64,000 nt of DNA from contig NZ_CP018047.1 in the NCBI RefSeq assembly GCF_002009175.1, forward strand, positions 310,001-374,000. The letters are read 5' to 3'. Made by a program: the position numbers and the translations under genes. Source of the stretch: Streptomyces niveus. Lineage in GTDB: Bacteria > Actinomycetota > Actinomycetes > Streptomycetales > Streptomycetaceae. The notes below the pieces were generated by a model. The model was given only the letters and a program-made list of their open reading frames with translations, did not search any database and had not been told where the DNA came from. This document shows, one piece after another, positions 38,755 through 47,226 of this stretch (positions are counted from its first letter, which is position 1; every line of letters begins with the position of its first letter).

Positions 38755-39771
38755 ATGCCGCCCACGATCAGCACCATCAATCCCTCGCAAGGGCCCACCA
38801 CCGGGGGTACCACCGTCACCCTCACCGGCACCGGGATGACGGGGTCCACCGCCGTACGGTTCGCCAGTACCAACGCGACCTCCTTCACCGTGAACTCCGC
38901 CACCCAGATCACGGCCGTGAGCCCACCCCGCGCCGCCGGCGCGGCGGCGGTGATCGTCGTCCATCCGACCGGCAACAGCAACTCGGTGACCTTCACCTAT
39001 GTCGTGGCGACGGTTCCGGTCGTCACGAGTGTGGCGCCCAGCAGCGGTCCGACATCGGGCGGCACGAGCGTCACCCTCACGGGGACCGGGTTCACCGGGG
39101 CCACGGCGGTCACCTTCGCCGGGGTCCCGGCGACGTCCTTCGTGGTGAACTCGGCCACCCAGATCACCGCCGTGACACCCGGGGGAAGTGCCGGGGCCGC
39201 GGTGGTGGCCGTCACGACACCGGGGGGTACCAGCGCCCCGGACTCCTTCTTCTTCTACGCCGCCCCGCCCGTCCTCACCAGTGCCTCCCCCGTCCAGAGT
39301 CCGACGGCCGGTGGTGTGGTGGTCACACTGACCGGGAGCGATCTGCTCAATGCCGGTGCCGTACGGTTCGGGATCACCAACGCCACCTCGTTCACCGTGG
39401 TGTCGGCGACCCAGATCACGGCCACCGCACCCGCGGGGACGGGGAGTTCACCGATCACGGTGATCACCCCGGGCGGCACGAGCAACCCCGTCGCCTTCAC
39501 CTATGTCGCCGCGCCCACCCTCACCGCGCTGGTGCCCGGCAGCGGTCCGACGAGCGCGGGCACCGTTGTCACCCTGATCGGCACGAATCTGTCCACGGCC
39601 TCGGCGATCACCTTCGGCGGTACAGCCGCCTCCTTCACGGTCGTGTCGGACACCCAGATCACGGCGGTCGCACCCGCGGGAGCGGCGGGTCCGGTCACCG
39701 TGACCGTCACGACGGCGGGCGGCACCGGCCCCGGGCCGACCTACACCCGCGTCGGCGCGCCCGGCATCTGA
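38755..39771 (+). CDS. Four-domain IPT/TIG protein without signal peptide
   Basis: 338 residues; ATG at 38755 has AGGAG 7 bases upstream, whereas the ATG at 38749 would be too close to it. Four IPT/TIG units follow one another (INPSQGPTTGG, VAPSSGPTSGG, SPVQSPTAGG, VPGSGPTSAG), each with a YV or FY end strand, and the chain ends in APGI, like its neighbour's PPGI. Again there is no signal peptide. The repeated strings NSATQITAV and SDTQITAVAP show internal duplication. It is probably a paralogue of the 37865 gene, made by domain gain; the function is unknown. Confidence 0.82.
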   Translation: MPPTISTINPSQGPTTGGTTVTLTGTGMTGSTAVRFASTNATSFTVNSATQITAVSPPRAAGAAAVIVVHPTGNSNSVTFTYVVATVPVVTSVAPSSGPTSGGTSVTLTGTGFTGATAVTFAGVPATSFVVNSATQITAVTPGGSAGAAVVAVTTPGGTSAPDSFFFYAAPPVLTSASPVQSPTAGGVVVTLTGSDLLNAGAVRFGITNATSFTVVSATQITATAPAGTGSSPITVITPGGTSNPVAFTYVAAPTLTALVPGSGPTSAGTVVTLIGTNLSTASAITFGGTAASFTVVSDTQITAVAPAGAAGPVTVTVTTAGGTGPGPTYTRVGAPGI

Positions 39772-39986
39772 CACGCCGACAGTGGGGGAAAGGAGCCGCC
39801 GCACGCAGCTCGTTCGGCCGTGTGGACCACTCGTCCACCCGGTCGCCGACGACCGTTTCGGACCGCTGATCCAGTCAGGCTATTTCGGGCGCCGCCTCCC
39901 CGGATGGCAGAAGAGGCCGCCATAGCGTGAAGCTCCACGGCGCCCGCGCCCCCGCGGGCCCGGCGACAGAACAAGGAGCCGAACCG

Positions 39987-40499
39987 GTGCACATCACACC
40001 ACGCAGAGGAAGACTCGTCGTCGCCACAGCCCTGGCCGCCGTGCTCGGGCTGGCCTCGCCGGCCTGGGCCGTACCGTCGAGCACCACGGTGACGGCGACT
40101 CCGCAGTCCGCCCAGGTGGGCGCCTCGGTGCTGCTGGCGGCCACGGTCGACTGTATCGCCGACCCCACCGGCGGACTCGGCGTGACGTTCTTCGACGGCA
40201 GTAACGAGCTCGACACCGTACTCGTCAACGCCAACGGCCAGGCGAGCTACAACACCACGTTCAGCACGGTCGGCTCACACACCATCACCGCCGCCTACAA
40301 CGGCAACTCGGAGTGCGACGCCTCCAACAGCACCACGACCGTCCAGGTGACGTCAGCCCCGACGCCGCCCGGCCCGAACCCCGGCTTCTGTCTCATCGCC
40401 TGCGGCGGGCTGATCAACTTCTCCACCGGTGACATCAACAACACCGTCAACATCAACAAGAACCAGTACGGGAAGCAGCATCACGGTCGGTCCTACTAG
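39987..40499 (+). CDS. Secreted Ig-like domain protein
   Basis: 170 residues from GTG at 39987, with AGGAG 8 bases before it. The N-terminus is basic (HITPRRGR), then hydrophobic (VVATALAAVLGLA), with a probable signal cleavage after AWA. One bacterial Ig-like domain follows (TATPQSAQVGASV to AYNGNSECDA), then a Pro-rich hinge and an Asn-rich tail (GDINNTVNINKN). Two Cys pairs may form disulfides. It follows the two TIG genes and may act with them at the cell surface. Its TAG shares the bases CTAG with the stop of the convergent channel gene. Confidence 0.75.
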   Translation: MHITPRRGRLVVATALAAVLGLASPAWAVPSSTTVTATPQSAQVGASVLLAATVDCIADPTGGLGVTFFDGSNELDTVLVNANGQASYNTTFSTVGSHTITAAYNGNSECDASNSTTTVQVTSAPTPPGPNPGFCLIACGGLINFSTGDINNTVNINKNQYGKQHHGRSY

Positions 40500-41428
40500 G
40501 TGCACCGCACGCGCGGGTTGGTGACAGGTGCCGGCTCACCGGCCGGACCTGTCGCGCCCGGTCGGTCGTCGTCGGGGCGGGTGTGCGCGAGTTCGGCCTC
40601 GATGGTGTCCAGGGCCCGTCTCGCGGCGGCGAGCTGTTCCCGCAGGTCGTGCCGTGTGTCGGCGGCGCTCTCGCACCGCCCCGGTCCCGTGTCCGTCTCG
40701 GCCTCCATCTCCCGTGCTTCCTGGAGGGAGTTGATGACGACGCCGATGAGCAGGTTCACGAGGAGGAACGAGCCGAGCAGGACGAAGGAGGCGAAGTAGA
40801 GGATCGTCCAGCGGGAGATCTCCAGGCCCGCCCGCACCGCGTCGCCGAGGCCGTCGAGGGTGATCAGGAGGAACAGGGTGAGCGCCGCGCGGCCCAGCGA
40901 GCCGTAGTGCTCGGGGTCCTCCGGGGCGAAGAAGACCCAGCCGATCATCGCGTAGACGTAGAGGAGCAGCGCGCCGACGAGTACGAAACTCAGCGTTCCG
41001 GGCAGGCTCTTGCCGACAGCCACGATGACGATGCGCAGCTGCGGGAGGAACCGGGCCGCGCGCACCACGCGGGCCAGGCGCAGGAGCCGCAGTACGGTCG
41101 CGTTCTCGCGTGCGAAGGGCATGAACGCCAGGCCGACCACCGCGAGGTCGAAGAGGTTCCACGGATCGCGGAAGAAGTCCTTGGGGCGGTCGGCGCAGGC
41201 GGCGGCGCGCAGCAGGATCTCCGCGGTGAAGGCCGCGAGGAAGACGTGTTCGGCCGTCTTCAGTGTGTCGTGCCACTGCTCGACGGCGCCGGTGTAGGTC
41301 TCGGCTCCCAGCAGTACGGCGTTGCCGAGGATGAGGCCGAAGACCGCGGCGGTGAAGGCGGTCGACTCGGTGACGCGGCGTGTACGGACCGCCAGGGCAA
41401 GCCGTAAGTGGGCGGTCCGTTCGGACAT
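40496..41428 (-). CDS. Single-domain voltage-gated-type cation channel
   Basis: 310 residues. Six hydrophobic helices and a re-entrant pore loop are visible, with an S4-like helix bearing Arg at regular spacing (LRLLRLARVVRAARF). The pore reads LITLDGLGD, where bacterial sodium channels have TLESWAS, so selectivity cannot be assumed. After the last helix comes a charged helical tail (about 240-285) suited to a four-chain coiled coil. It belongs to the ion_trans family of homotetrameric channels. A set of four 15-16-bp repeats lies just upstream of its start. Confidence 0.85.
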   Translation of the reverse strand: MSERTAHLRLALAVRTRRVTESTAFTAAVFGLILGNAVLLGAETYTGAVEQWHDTLKTAEHVFLAAFTAEILLRAAACADRPKDFFRDPWNLFDLAVVGLAFMPFARENATVLRLLRLARVVRAARFLPQLRIVIVAVGKSLPGTLSFVLVGALLLYVYAMIGWVFFAPEDPEHYGSLGRAALTLFLLITLDGLGDAVRAGLEISRWTILYFASFVLLGSFLLVNLLIGVVINSLQEAREMEAETDTGPGRCESAADTRHDLREQLAAARRALDTIEAELAHTRPDDDRPGATGPAGEPAPVTNPRVRCT

Positions 41429-41494
41429 CGCGATGTCGCTTCTTCTCTCGGGGGGCGTGCGGGTTGTCGGGGGCGGGCGGATTCTCGGGTGGTC

Positions 41495-41560
41495 CGACGA
41501 TCACGCGGTCCGGCGATCACGCGGTCGGCGATCACGCGGTCGGGCGATCACGCCGGCACT
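41495..41560. repeat. Four 15-16-bp tandem repeats containing GATCACGC
   Basis: GATCACGC recurs at 41499, 41515, 41530 and 41546, each inside a unit near GCGATCACGCGGTCG. The array fills most of the 135-bp gap between the channel gene start and the stop of the next CorC-like gene. Function unknown; a set of protein-binding sites is possible. Confidence 0.75.
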
Positions 41561-41563
41561 CGA

Positions 41564-42586
41564 TCAGGTGTCACTCGTCGCGGGGCCGACGAGTTCTTCC
41601 AGCAGGTCTTCCATGGTGACGAAGCCGAGGACGGTGCCCGTGTCGCCGGCGACCGCCGCGAGATGGGTTCCGGCGGATCGCATCGCGGTCATGGCGTCGT
41701 CGAGTGGTGTGTCCGTCTTCACCCGGACGACCGGGCGCAGTGCGGTGGCGGGCAGCGGCAGATCGCGTTCCGTCACACCGAGGGTGTCCTTGATGTGCAG
41801 ATATCCCCGCACCTCGCCCTCCGGCCCGGTGACCGGCAGACGGGAGAATCCCGAAGTGGCCGCGGTGCTTTCCAGGAGGCGCGGTGTGACATCGTGCTGG
41901 ACCGTCACCGTTTCGGCGAGGGGCACCATCACCTCACCCACGGGCCGGGTGCCGAGTTCGAGGGCGTCGCGCAGCCGCTCGCCGTCGGCCGGTTCGATCA
42001 GGCCGGCGTCGCTGGAGCCCTTGACCATCCGTACGAGTTCGTCGTCGGTGAAGACCGAGGCGACCTCGTCCTTGGGTTCGACCTTCATCAGCCGCAGCAG
42101 CACGTTCGCGAAGGCGTTGATGCCGAAGATGACCGGCCGCAGGGCGCGGGTCAGGGCGACGAGTGACGGGGCGAGGATCAGCGCGGTCCGTGCCGGGGCG
42201 GCGAGCGCGATGTTCTTCGGGATCATCTCGCCGATCAGCATGTGCAGATAGGTGGCCAGGGTCAGGGCGATCACGAAGGCGATCGGGTGGACCAGGCCGT
42301 CCGGCACACCGATGGACTCGAAGGGCGGCTCCAGGAGATGCGCGATGGCCGGCTCCGCCACCGCGCCGAGCACGAGTGAGGAGATGGTGATGCCGAGCTG
42401 GGCGGTGGCCATCGCCGCCGACAGGTGCTCCAGCCCCCAAAGTGTGTTCCTGGCACGGGTGTTGCCCTTGAGCGCGGCCGGTTCGATCTGGCTGCGCCGT
42501 ACGGAGATCAGGGCGAACTCGGCCCCGACGAAGAAGGCGTTGGTGAAGAGGGTGAAAACACCGATGGCCAGCTGAAGGGCTGTCAT
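41564..42586 (-). CDS. CNNM/CorC-like membrane protein (DUF21 plus CBS pair), second of a pair
   Basis: 340 residues; ATG at 42586 overlaps the previous gene's stop as ATGA. A DUF21 membrane part with about four helices (TNAFFVGAEFALISVRR at its start, IGEMIPKNIALA) is followed by two CBS domains (VMVPLAETVTV to MEDLLEELVG). The protein stops after the CBS pair, so the CorC/HlyC C-terminal domain of its partner is missing. The family is linked to magnesium or cobalt transport and to membrane function. The two coupled genes probably form a heteromeric unit. Confidence 0.88.
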   Translation of the reverse strand: MTALQLAIGVFTLFTNAFFVGAEFALISVRRSQIEPAALKGNTRARNTLWGLEHLSAAMATAQLGITISSLVLGAVAEPAIAHLLEPPFESIGVPDGLVHPIAFVIALTLATYLHMLIGEMIPKNIALAAPARTALILAPSLVALTRALRPVIFGINAFANVLLRLMKVEPKDEVASVFTDDELVRMVKGSSDAGLIEPADGERLRDALELGTRPVGEVMVPLAETVTVQHDVTPRLLESTAATSGFSRLPVTGPEGEVRGYLHIKDTLGVTERDLPLPATALRPVVRVKTDTPLDDAMTAMRSAGTHLAAVAGDTGTVLGFVTMEDLLEELVGPATSDT

Positions 42587-43926
42587 GACGGCTCCGTGTC
42601 GTTCGGTGAAGCCGGGGACGGCGGCTCGGGGGCGGTGACGCGGACGCGGTCCGCGCGGTGGTGCTCGATGTGGAGCACGGCCAGTTGCCATCCCTGGACT
42701 TCGAGCCGGTCCTGGACGGTGGGGATGCGTTCCAGCCGGTCGGCGATCAGACCGGCCAGGGTCTCGTAGGAGCCCTCGGGGGCCTCGAACCCGATGCGTT
42801 CGAGTTCGTCCAGCCGGACGCCGCCGTCCGCCTCCCAGACGGCACGGCCGTCCACGGCGGGCTCACGCTCGATCAGATCGGGGCGCTCGTGGATGTCGTG
42901 CTCGTCGCGTACCTCTCCGATGACCTCCTCCACGATGTCCTCGACCGTGGCGATGCCCGCGGTGCCGCCGTACTCGTCGACGACGACGGCCATCGTGCGG
43001 CTCTGCCTGAGCCGGCGCAGCAGCCGGTCCACGGGGAGGGAGTCGGGTACGCGCAGGGGTTCGGTCACCAGTGCGGTGACCGGGGTGTCGCCCCGTACCG
43101 CTTCGTCGAGGGCCAGCACGTCACGGATATGGACCGTGCCGACGATCTCGTCGAGGCCGTCGCGGTGGACGGGGAAACAGGACAGCCCGGTCGCGAGAGC
43201 GAGGTTCGCCGCGTCGGCGGCGGTGGCCCCGGCTTCGAGGACCCGCATGTCGACGCGCGGGGTCATGACGTTCTCGGCGGTCAGCTCGGACAGGTGGAGT
43301 GTGCGGACGAAGAGTTCGGCGGAGTCCTTCTCGATGGCGCCCTCACGGGCGGAGTGCCGTACGAGGGCGACGAGTTCCTCCGGCGTACGGGCCGAGGCGA
43401 GCTCCTCGGCGGGTTCCAGGCCGATCCGGCGTACGACCCGGTTCGCGGTGTTGTTCAGATGCCGGATCAGCGGGGCGAAGCAGGCGGTGAAACCCCGCTG
43501 CGGGGCCGCGACCACCTTCGCGACGGCCAGCGGACTGGCGATCGCCCAGTTCTTCGGTACCAGCTCGCCGATCACCATGAGCATCACGGTGGACGCCGCG
43601 ACGCCGAGCACGGTGGCGGCGGTCGAGACACCGCCCGGGGGCAGGCCGGTGGCCTCCAGCGGGCCGCGCAGCAGCACGGACAGGGAGGGTTCCGCCAGCA
43701 TGCCGATGATCAACGAGGTGACGGTGATGCCGAGTTGGGCGCCGGACAGCTGGAAGGTCAGCCGTTTCGCGGCCTTCAGGGCGCTGCCGGCACCCCGCTC
43801 CCCCGCATCGGCCGCGCGCTCCAACTCGTCGCGTTCGACGGTTGTCAGGGCGAACTCGGCGGCCACGAAGACGGCGCAGGCGAGGGTGAGCGCCAGGGCG
43901 AGGAGCAACAAAAGCACCGCGGTCAT
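42583..43926 (-). CDS. CNNM/CorC-like membrane protein with C-terminal CorC domain
   Basis: 447 residues from ATG at 43926, with GGAGG 7 bases upstream. DUF21 membrane part (VFVAAEFALTTVER, IGELVPKNWAIA), two CBS domains (VMTPRVDMRVL; VVVDEYGGTAGIATVEDIVEE) and a C-terminal CorC/HlyC FAD-binding-like domain (VRLDELERIGFEAPEGSYETL) are in the usual order and length. It is the complete member of the pair and is translated first. The role in ion homeostasis is taken from the family. Confidence 0.9.
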   Translation of the reverse strand: MTAVLLLLLALALTLACAVFVAAEFALTTVERDELERAADAGERGAGSALKAAKRLTFQLSGAQLGITVTSLIIGMLAEPSLSVLLRGPLEATGLPPGGVSTAATVLGVAASTVMLMVIGELVPKNWAIASPLAVAKVVAAPQRGFTACFAPLIRHLNNTANRVVRRIGLEPAEELASARTPEELVALVRHSAREGAIEKDSAELFVRTLHLSELTAENVMTPRVDMRVLEAGATAADAANLALATGLSCFPVHRDGLDEIVGTVHIRDVLALDEAVRGDTPVTALVTEPLRVPDSLPVDRLLRRLRQSRTMAVVVDEYGGTAGIATVEDIVEEVIGEVRDEHDIHERPDLIEREPAVDGRAVWEADGGVRLDELERIGFEAPEGSYETLAGLIADRLERIPTVQDRLEVQGWQLAVLHIEHHRADRVRVTAPEPPSPASPNDTEPS

Positions 43927-43939
43927 CGCGACACCTCCG

Positions 43940-43965
43940 GCCCGCGGCTCGCGCACACCGCGGGC
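43940..43965. terminator. Hairpin between the LCP and CorC-like genes
   Basis: GCCCGCGG (43940-43947) and CCGCGGGC (43958-43965) pair exactly across 10 bases. It lies 150 bases after the LCP stop and 14 before the CorC-like start, so it may end the LCP transcript. Confidence 0.45.
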
Positions 43966-44114
43966 GTGACAGGGACGGGCACGGCGGCGGCGATCACAGG
44001 GGCGCCGCCTGCGCCGGGAGGTTCATCCATGACGGGACCACAGCTCTCTGTCGGTCGGTCGGTCGACCGGAGGACGGACGGAAACGGACGGAATCGGATC
44101 GGGCACGGTCATGT

Positions 44115-45509
44115 TCAGCGGACACCGTCGAAGTCGCCGCCGACGGTCAGGGTCACTTCACCGGGGGTGGCGTCACCGGCCTCGGACGGTTTCGTTCCGG
44201 GCAGCCGGGAGGCGAGCGCGCGTGCCTGCCGTTCCAGACCGCCGGGAAAGCTGACCGATGTGTCGTCGCTGTCCTGGGGCGCGTTGCCGGTCCCCACGAC
44301 GGTGAAGCCGACCGCGCGCAGAAGGTCGGCGACCTTGGCCGCCTCGCCGGCCTTGCCCGTCGCGTTGAGTACGCGGACCCGGACCGCCGCCGCGTAGAGC
44401 GGGTTCTCGCTGTCGGCCTCGACGGACTTCTTGTCCACTTCGCGGTCCTTGGCCAGCGAGGCGAACAGATCGGCCGCCTGCGGATACTGCCAGACGACAT
44501 TCGCCTTGTCGGTGGGTACGTCTGCCTCGCGTGGATAGTTGGGCACGGTCAGGAAGGTGAGCCGGTCGCTGGGGATTCCCTTGAGTTCGGAGGCGAGCGC
44601 CGTGAGGGGCTTGATGCCGGCCAGCTCCTTGTCCGTGGTCAGAGACTCGGTCGCGGAGTCGAGGAAACCGTACAGAGCCGCCGGGCTGGTCAGCTTCTTC
44701 TGTGCCTTGGCCGCGAGGGCTTCCATGAATTCCTGCTGACGGCCTATGCGGCCGATGTCGGAGCCGTCCCCCACGCTGTAGCGGGTCCTGACGTAGCCGA
44801 GTGCCTTCTCGCCCTTGACCGTCTGACATCCCGCGTCCAGGTCGAGATGTGCCTTCTTGTCGTGGATCGCGGTCTCGGGGCACACCTCTATGCCGTCGAG
44901 GGCGTTCACCATGCCCTTGAACCCCTGGAAGTCCACCGACATGAAGTGGTCGATGCGCAGGCCGGTGTTCTCCTCGACCGTCTTGATGGTGCAGGCCGCG
45001 GCTCCGGCGACCTCCCCGCTGGTGCCGCCGACCGCGAACGCCTCGTTGATCTTGAACTGGTGCGCCTTCGAGGTGGTGCCGTCGCCGCGGTCGCAGTCCG
45101 GTATCCGGACCCAGGAGTCGCGCGGCAGGGACACCACGGTCGCCCACTCCCGGTCGGCCGCCACGTGCATGACCATCAGGGTGTCCGACTGCATGGTGGT
45201 CAGGCCCTTGCCGTACTTCCCGTTGTCGCCGTCGCGCGAGTCCGAGCCGACGACGAGGATGTTCTTCGATCCCGGGCTGGCGTTGGACGGCCGCTCGTCT
45301 CCGAGTCTGCCGTCGATGTCCGCGGAGTGGATGTTCCCGTCCAGGCTCTGGTACGCCCAGAGCCCGGCGCCGCCCGCGGCCACCAGCAGCACGGCCAGCA
45401 CGGCGCCGCCACGTACGAGGAGCTTGCCCCGCCTGGTCAGCCGCGTGGGCGGCTCTCCGGCGGCGCCGCGCGCCGCGCGCCCCCGTGGCTTCCTGCGTTC
45501 CCCACCCAT
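44115..45509 (-). CDS. LytR-CpsA-Psr (LCP) family ligase with LytR_C domain
   Basis: 464 residues from ATG at 45509, with GGAAGGA about 5 bases upstream. A basic cytoplasmic start is followed by one membrane helix (about 34-56), then the LCP domain: NILVVGSDSRDG, SDTLMVMH, VSLPRDSWV with the catalytic-type Arg/Asp, and GYVRTRYS...GRIGRQQEF. A C-terminal LytR_C domain (VRVLNATGKAGEAAKVADLL) follows. LCP enzymes attach anionic glycopolymers to peptidoglycan at the outer face of the membrane. A BlaI-type operator 69-86 bases upstream suggests control by the adjacent BlaI repressor. Confidence 0.92.
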   Translation of the reverse strand: MGGERRKPRGRAARGAAGEPPTRLTRRGKLLVRGGAVLAVLLVAAGGAGLWAYQSLDGNIHSADIDGRLGDERPSNASPGSKNILVVGSDSRDGDNGKYGKGLTTMQSDTLMVMHVAADREWATVVSLPRDSWVRIPDCDRGDGTTSKAHQFKINEAFAVGGTSGEVAGAAACTIKTVEENTGLRIDHFMSVDFQGFKGMVNALDGIEVCPETAIHDKKAHLDLDAGCQTVKGEKALGYVRTRYSVGDGSDIGRIGRQQEFMEALAAKAQKKLTSPAALYGFLDSATESLTTDKELAGIKPLTALASELKGIPSDRLTFLTVPNYPREADVPTDKANVVWQYPQAADLFASLAKDREVDKKSVEADSENPLYAAAVRVRVLNATGKAGEAAKVADLLRAVGFTVVGTGNAPQDSDDTSVSFPGGLERQARALASRLPGTKPSEAGDATPGEVTLTVGGDFDGVR

Positions 45510-45577
45510 GTCGATCCTTCCGCGTCCGACGTGCGGTTCGGTCCGCCCCGTCGTCGGACCGAATCGCACCACGTGAA

Positions 45578-45595
45578 CTCTACATAGCTGTAGAG
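45578..45595. promoter_or_regulatory. BlaI-type operator upstream of the LCP gene
   Basis: CTCTACATAGCTGTAGAG: 7-base arms CTCTACA/TGTAGAG around TAGC. It matches the TACA-N4-TGTA form of BlaI/MecI sites and the second site at 47140-47155, and lies between the M56 stop and the LCP start. Confidence 0.7.
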
Positions 45596-45657
45596 GATGC
45601 CTCGGCGTCGGCCCGGGCCGACCTGGGTCCGGTCCGGCCCGATCGGCGGGACACGGA

Positions 45658-46587
45658 CTAGAGAGGGGTCGCCGCCTCGAGGACGAGGAAGAGGGCGATC
45701 GCGGCATTGAGGGCGGACAGCGCGGACAGCGCCGTACCGGCCGCGGCGACGTAGGCCGCGACGCCGGTCGGGGTGAGCGCCGGCGGCCAGCGCCGGTCCG
45801 GCGGTACGGGGCCGAGCAGCGCGGCCACCCGGCGCGGGACCGGTCCGGCGGCGAACGCGGGCAGGGGCGGCGCGGAGGCGCGCCGGGAGACGAGCGCGGC
45901 CTTGCCCACGGCCCGGGCGGCCGTGCGCCGGTCACCCGTCACTCGGGCCGCCTCCTCGTCCGCCCAGCGTTCGGTGCTGTAGGTGACGGCGGACATCAAA
46001 GGACGCAGCAGCGGGTTGGCGCAGCCGGCCAGCCGGACCGCGAGCAGCAGGCGGTGATGGCGGCCCGCGAGGTGCGCGCGCTCGTGCGCGAGCAGTGCCT
46101 CGCGCTCCGCCGGGTCGAGGCACGCCAGCATGCCCGTGGACACCACGATCCGGCCCGGAGTACCGGGCAGGGCGTATGCGTACGGGGACACGTCACGCAG
46201 GACGGCGACCTCGGACCGGTCCGGGTCGGAGTCGAGCGTGCGATGCGCGAGGGCGTGGAAGCGGTGGTGCCGCACCACGGCGCACGCGCATGCCGTCGCC
46301 ACCACGAGCAGCGCGAGGATGGCCGCCTTGCCGAAGAACTGGTCGTGCGGCACGGCCTCGCGCACCTCCGGGTCCGACCAGCCGTCGGGCAGCGGGTTGC
46401 CGGGCAGTTGCGCGGTGCCGACGACGACCAGCAGCCCCAGGCACAGCGTGCTGCACGAGGCGAGGATCACCGCGACGGCCGTCAGCAGGCGGGCGGCACG
46501 CCGTGGGTGCAGATGCCGCTCGGCCAGGCGTGCGATGGGCAGCGCGGTCAGCGGCAGCACCAGCGGCAGGAAGACGAAGACGCCCAT
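45658..46587 (-). CDS. M56-family (BlaR1/MecR1-type) membrane metallopeptidase
   Basis: 309 residues, ATG at 46587, 3 bases after the blaI-like stop. Four or so membrane helices (starts FLPLVLPLTALPIARLA; LLTAVAVILAS; AILALLVVATACACAV; C-terminal helix) surround a zinc protease site, HERAH in LLAHERAHLAGRHH, with a downstream TERWADEEA. Pairing with BlaI is the classic signal-sensor arrangement, but there is no penicillin-binding sensor domain, so the signal is unknown. The protease would cut or trigger loss of the repressor. Confidence 0.9.
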   Translation of the reverse strand: MGVFVFLPLVLPLTALPIARLAERHLHPRRAARLLTAVAVILASCSTLCLGLLVVVGTAQLPGNPLPDGWSDPEVREAVPHDQFFGKAAILALLVVATACACAVVRHHRFHALAHRTLDSDPDRSEVAVLRDVSPYAYALPGTPGRIVVSTGMLACLDPAEREALLAHERAHLAGRHHRLLLAVRLAGCANPLLRPLMSAVTYSTERWADEEAARVTGDRRTAARAVGKAALVSRRASAPPLPAFAAGPVPRRVAALLGPVPPDRRWPPALTPTGVAAYVAAAGTALSALSALNAAIALFLVLEAATPL

Positions 46588-46590
46588 GGA

Positions 46591-47025
46591 TCATTCGTCC
46601 GGTTCGGCAGTGGGTGCGGCGGGTGATCCGGGCCCGGCGTCGTTCAGCAGGGACCGCAGAAGGTCCTCGTCGTCGGAGGACAGAGCCGATACGAAGCTGG
46701 ACAGGACGGCGTCGCGGTTGTCCTGCCGGTCGAGCAGCCGGCGCATGCTCAGCGCTGTGAGATCGGCCTCGTCCACCGCGACCGACTGCCACAGGACGGG
46801 CCGTCCGGGGCCGGTGCGGGTCACGGCCTTCTTCTCGTGCAGACGGGTCAGGATCGTGATGACCGTGCTGTACGAAAGGTCCTCCCCTAGCCGGCGCTGA
46901 ACCCAGCCGACGGGCACCGGTGTGGTGGCGTCCCCGAGCGCCGACAGCACCAGCGCCTCCAGCTCTCCCTGCCCCCGCCTCCGGGCACGCGGTGGCTGCC
47001 CGTGATCGTCCCGCTCTCCGGCCAC
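46591..47025 (-). CDS. BlaI/MecI-family transcriptional repressor
   Basis: 144 residues from GTG at 47025, with GGAAGGGG 8 bases upstream. The N-terminal winged helix shows GELEALVLSALG, VPVGWVQRRLG and YSTVITILTRLHEKKAV, typical of BlaI, then a C-terminal dimer part. Family members bind TACA-N4-TGTA dyads as dimers and are removed by an M56 protease, here encoded directly downstream. Matching sites occur ahead of this gene (47140) and ahead of the LCP gene (45578), so autoregulation and a wall-repair regulon are likely. Confidence 0.9.
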   Translation of the reverse strand: MAGERDDHGQPPRARRRGQGELEALVLSALGDATTPVPVGWVQRRLGEDLSYSTVITILTRLHEKKAVTRTGPGRPVLWQSVAVDEADLTALSMRRLLDRQDNRDAVLSSFVSALSSDDEDLLRSLLNDAGPGSPAAPTAEPDE

Positions 47026-47139
47026 GATGTGATCCCCTTCCCGATTCCGGCTGTCCCACGACGACCCCGGGCACCGAGCCCACGGGTCCGCGAGACGCTC
47101 CACTCTCGCCGATCGCGGCGGATCCCGCAGCATCCCATC

Positions 47140-47155
47140 TCTACAGTGTTGTAGA
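47140..47155. promoter_or_regulatory. BlaI-type operator upstream of the blaI-like gene
   Basis: TCTACAGTGTTGTAGA: perfect 6-base arms TCTACA/TGTAGA around GTGT, the same form as the site at 45578-45595. It is 115 bases before the blaI-like start and 72 bases before the divergent terD start, so it could affect both. Confidence 0.7.
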
Positions 47156-47226
47156 TTTCAGGGAGCGGCACAGAGCCCCCGGACGGTCATCGTCCGGATC
47201 ACGACGAGTGGAGAGTGGGAAACGCG

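Noticed and set aside
44040..44110. GTCG-rich stretch as a meaningful repeat
   Set aside because: Only a few short tetranucleotide copies in GC-rich spacer; no regular array or symmetry.
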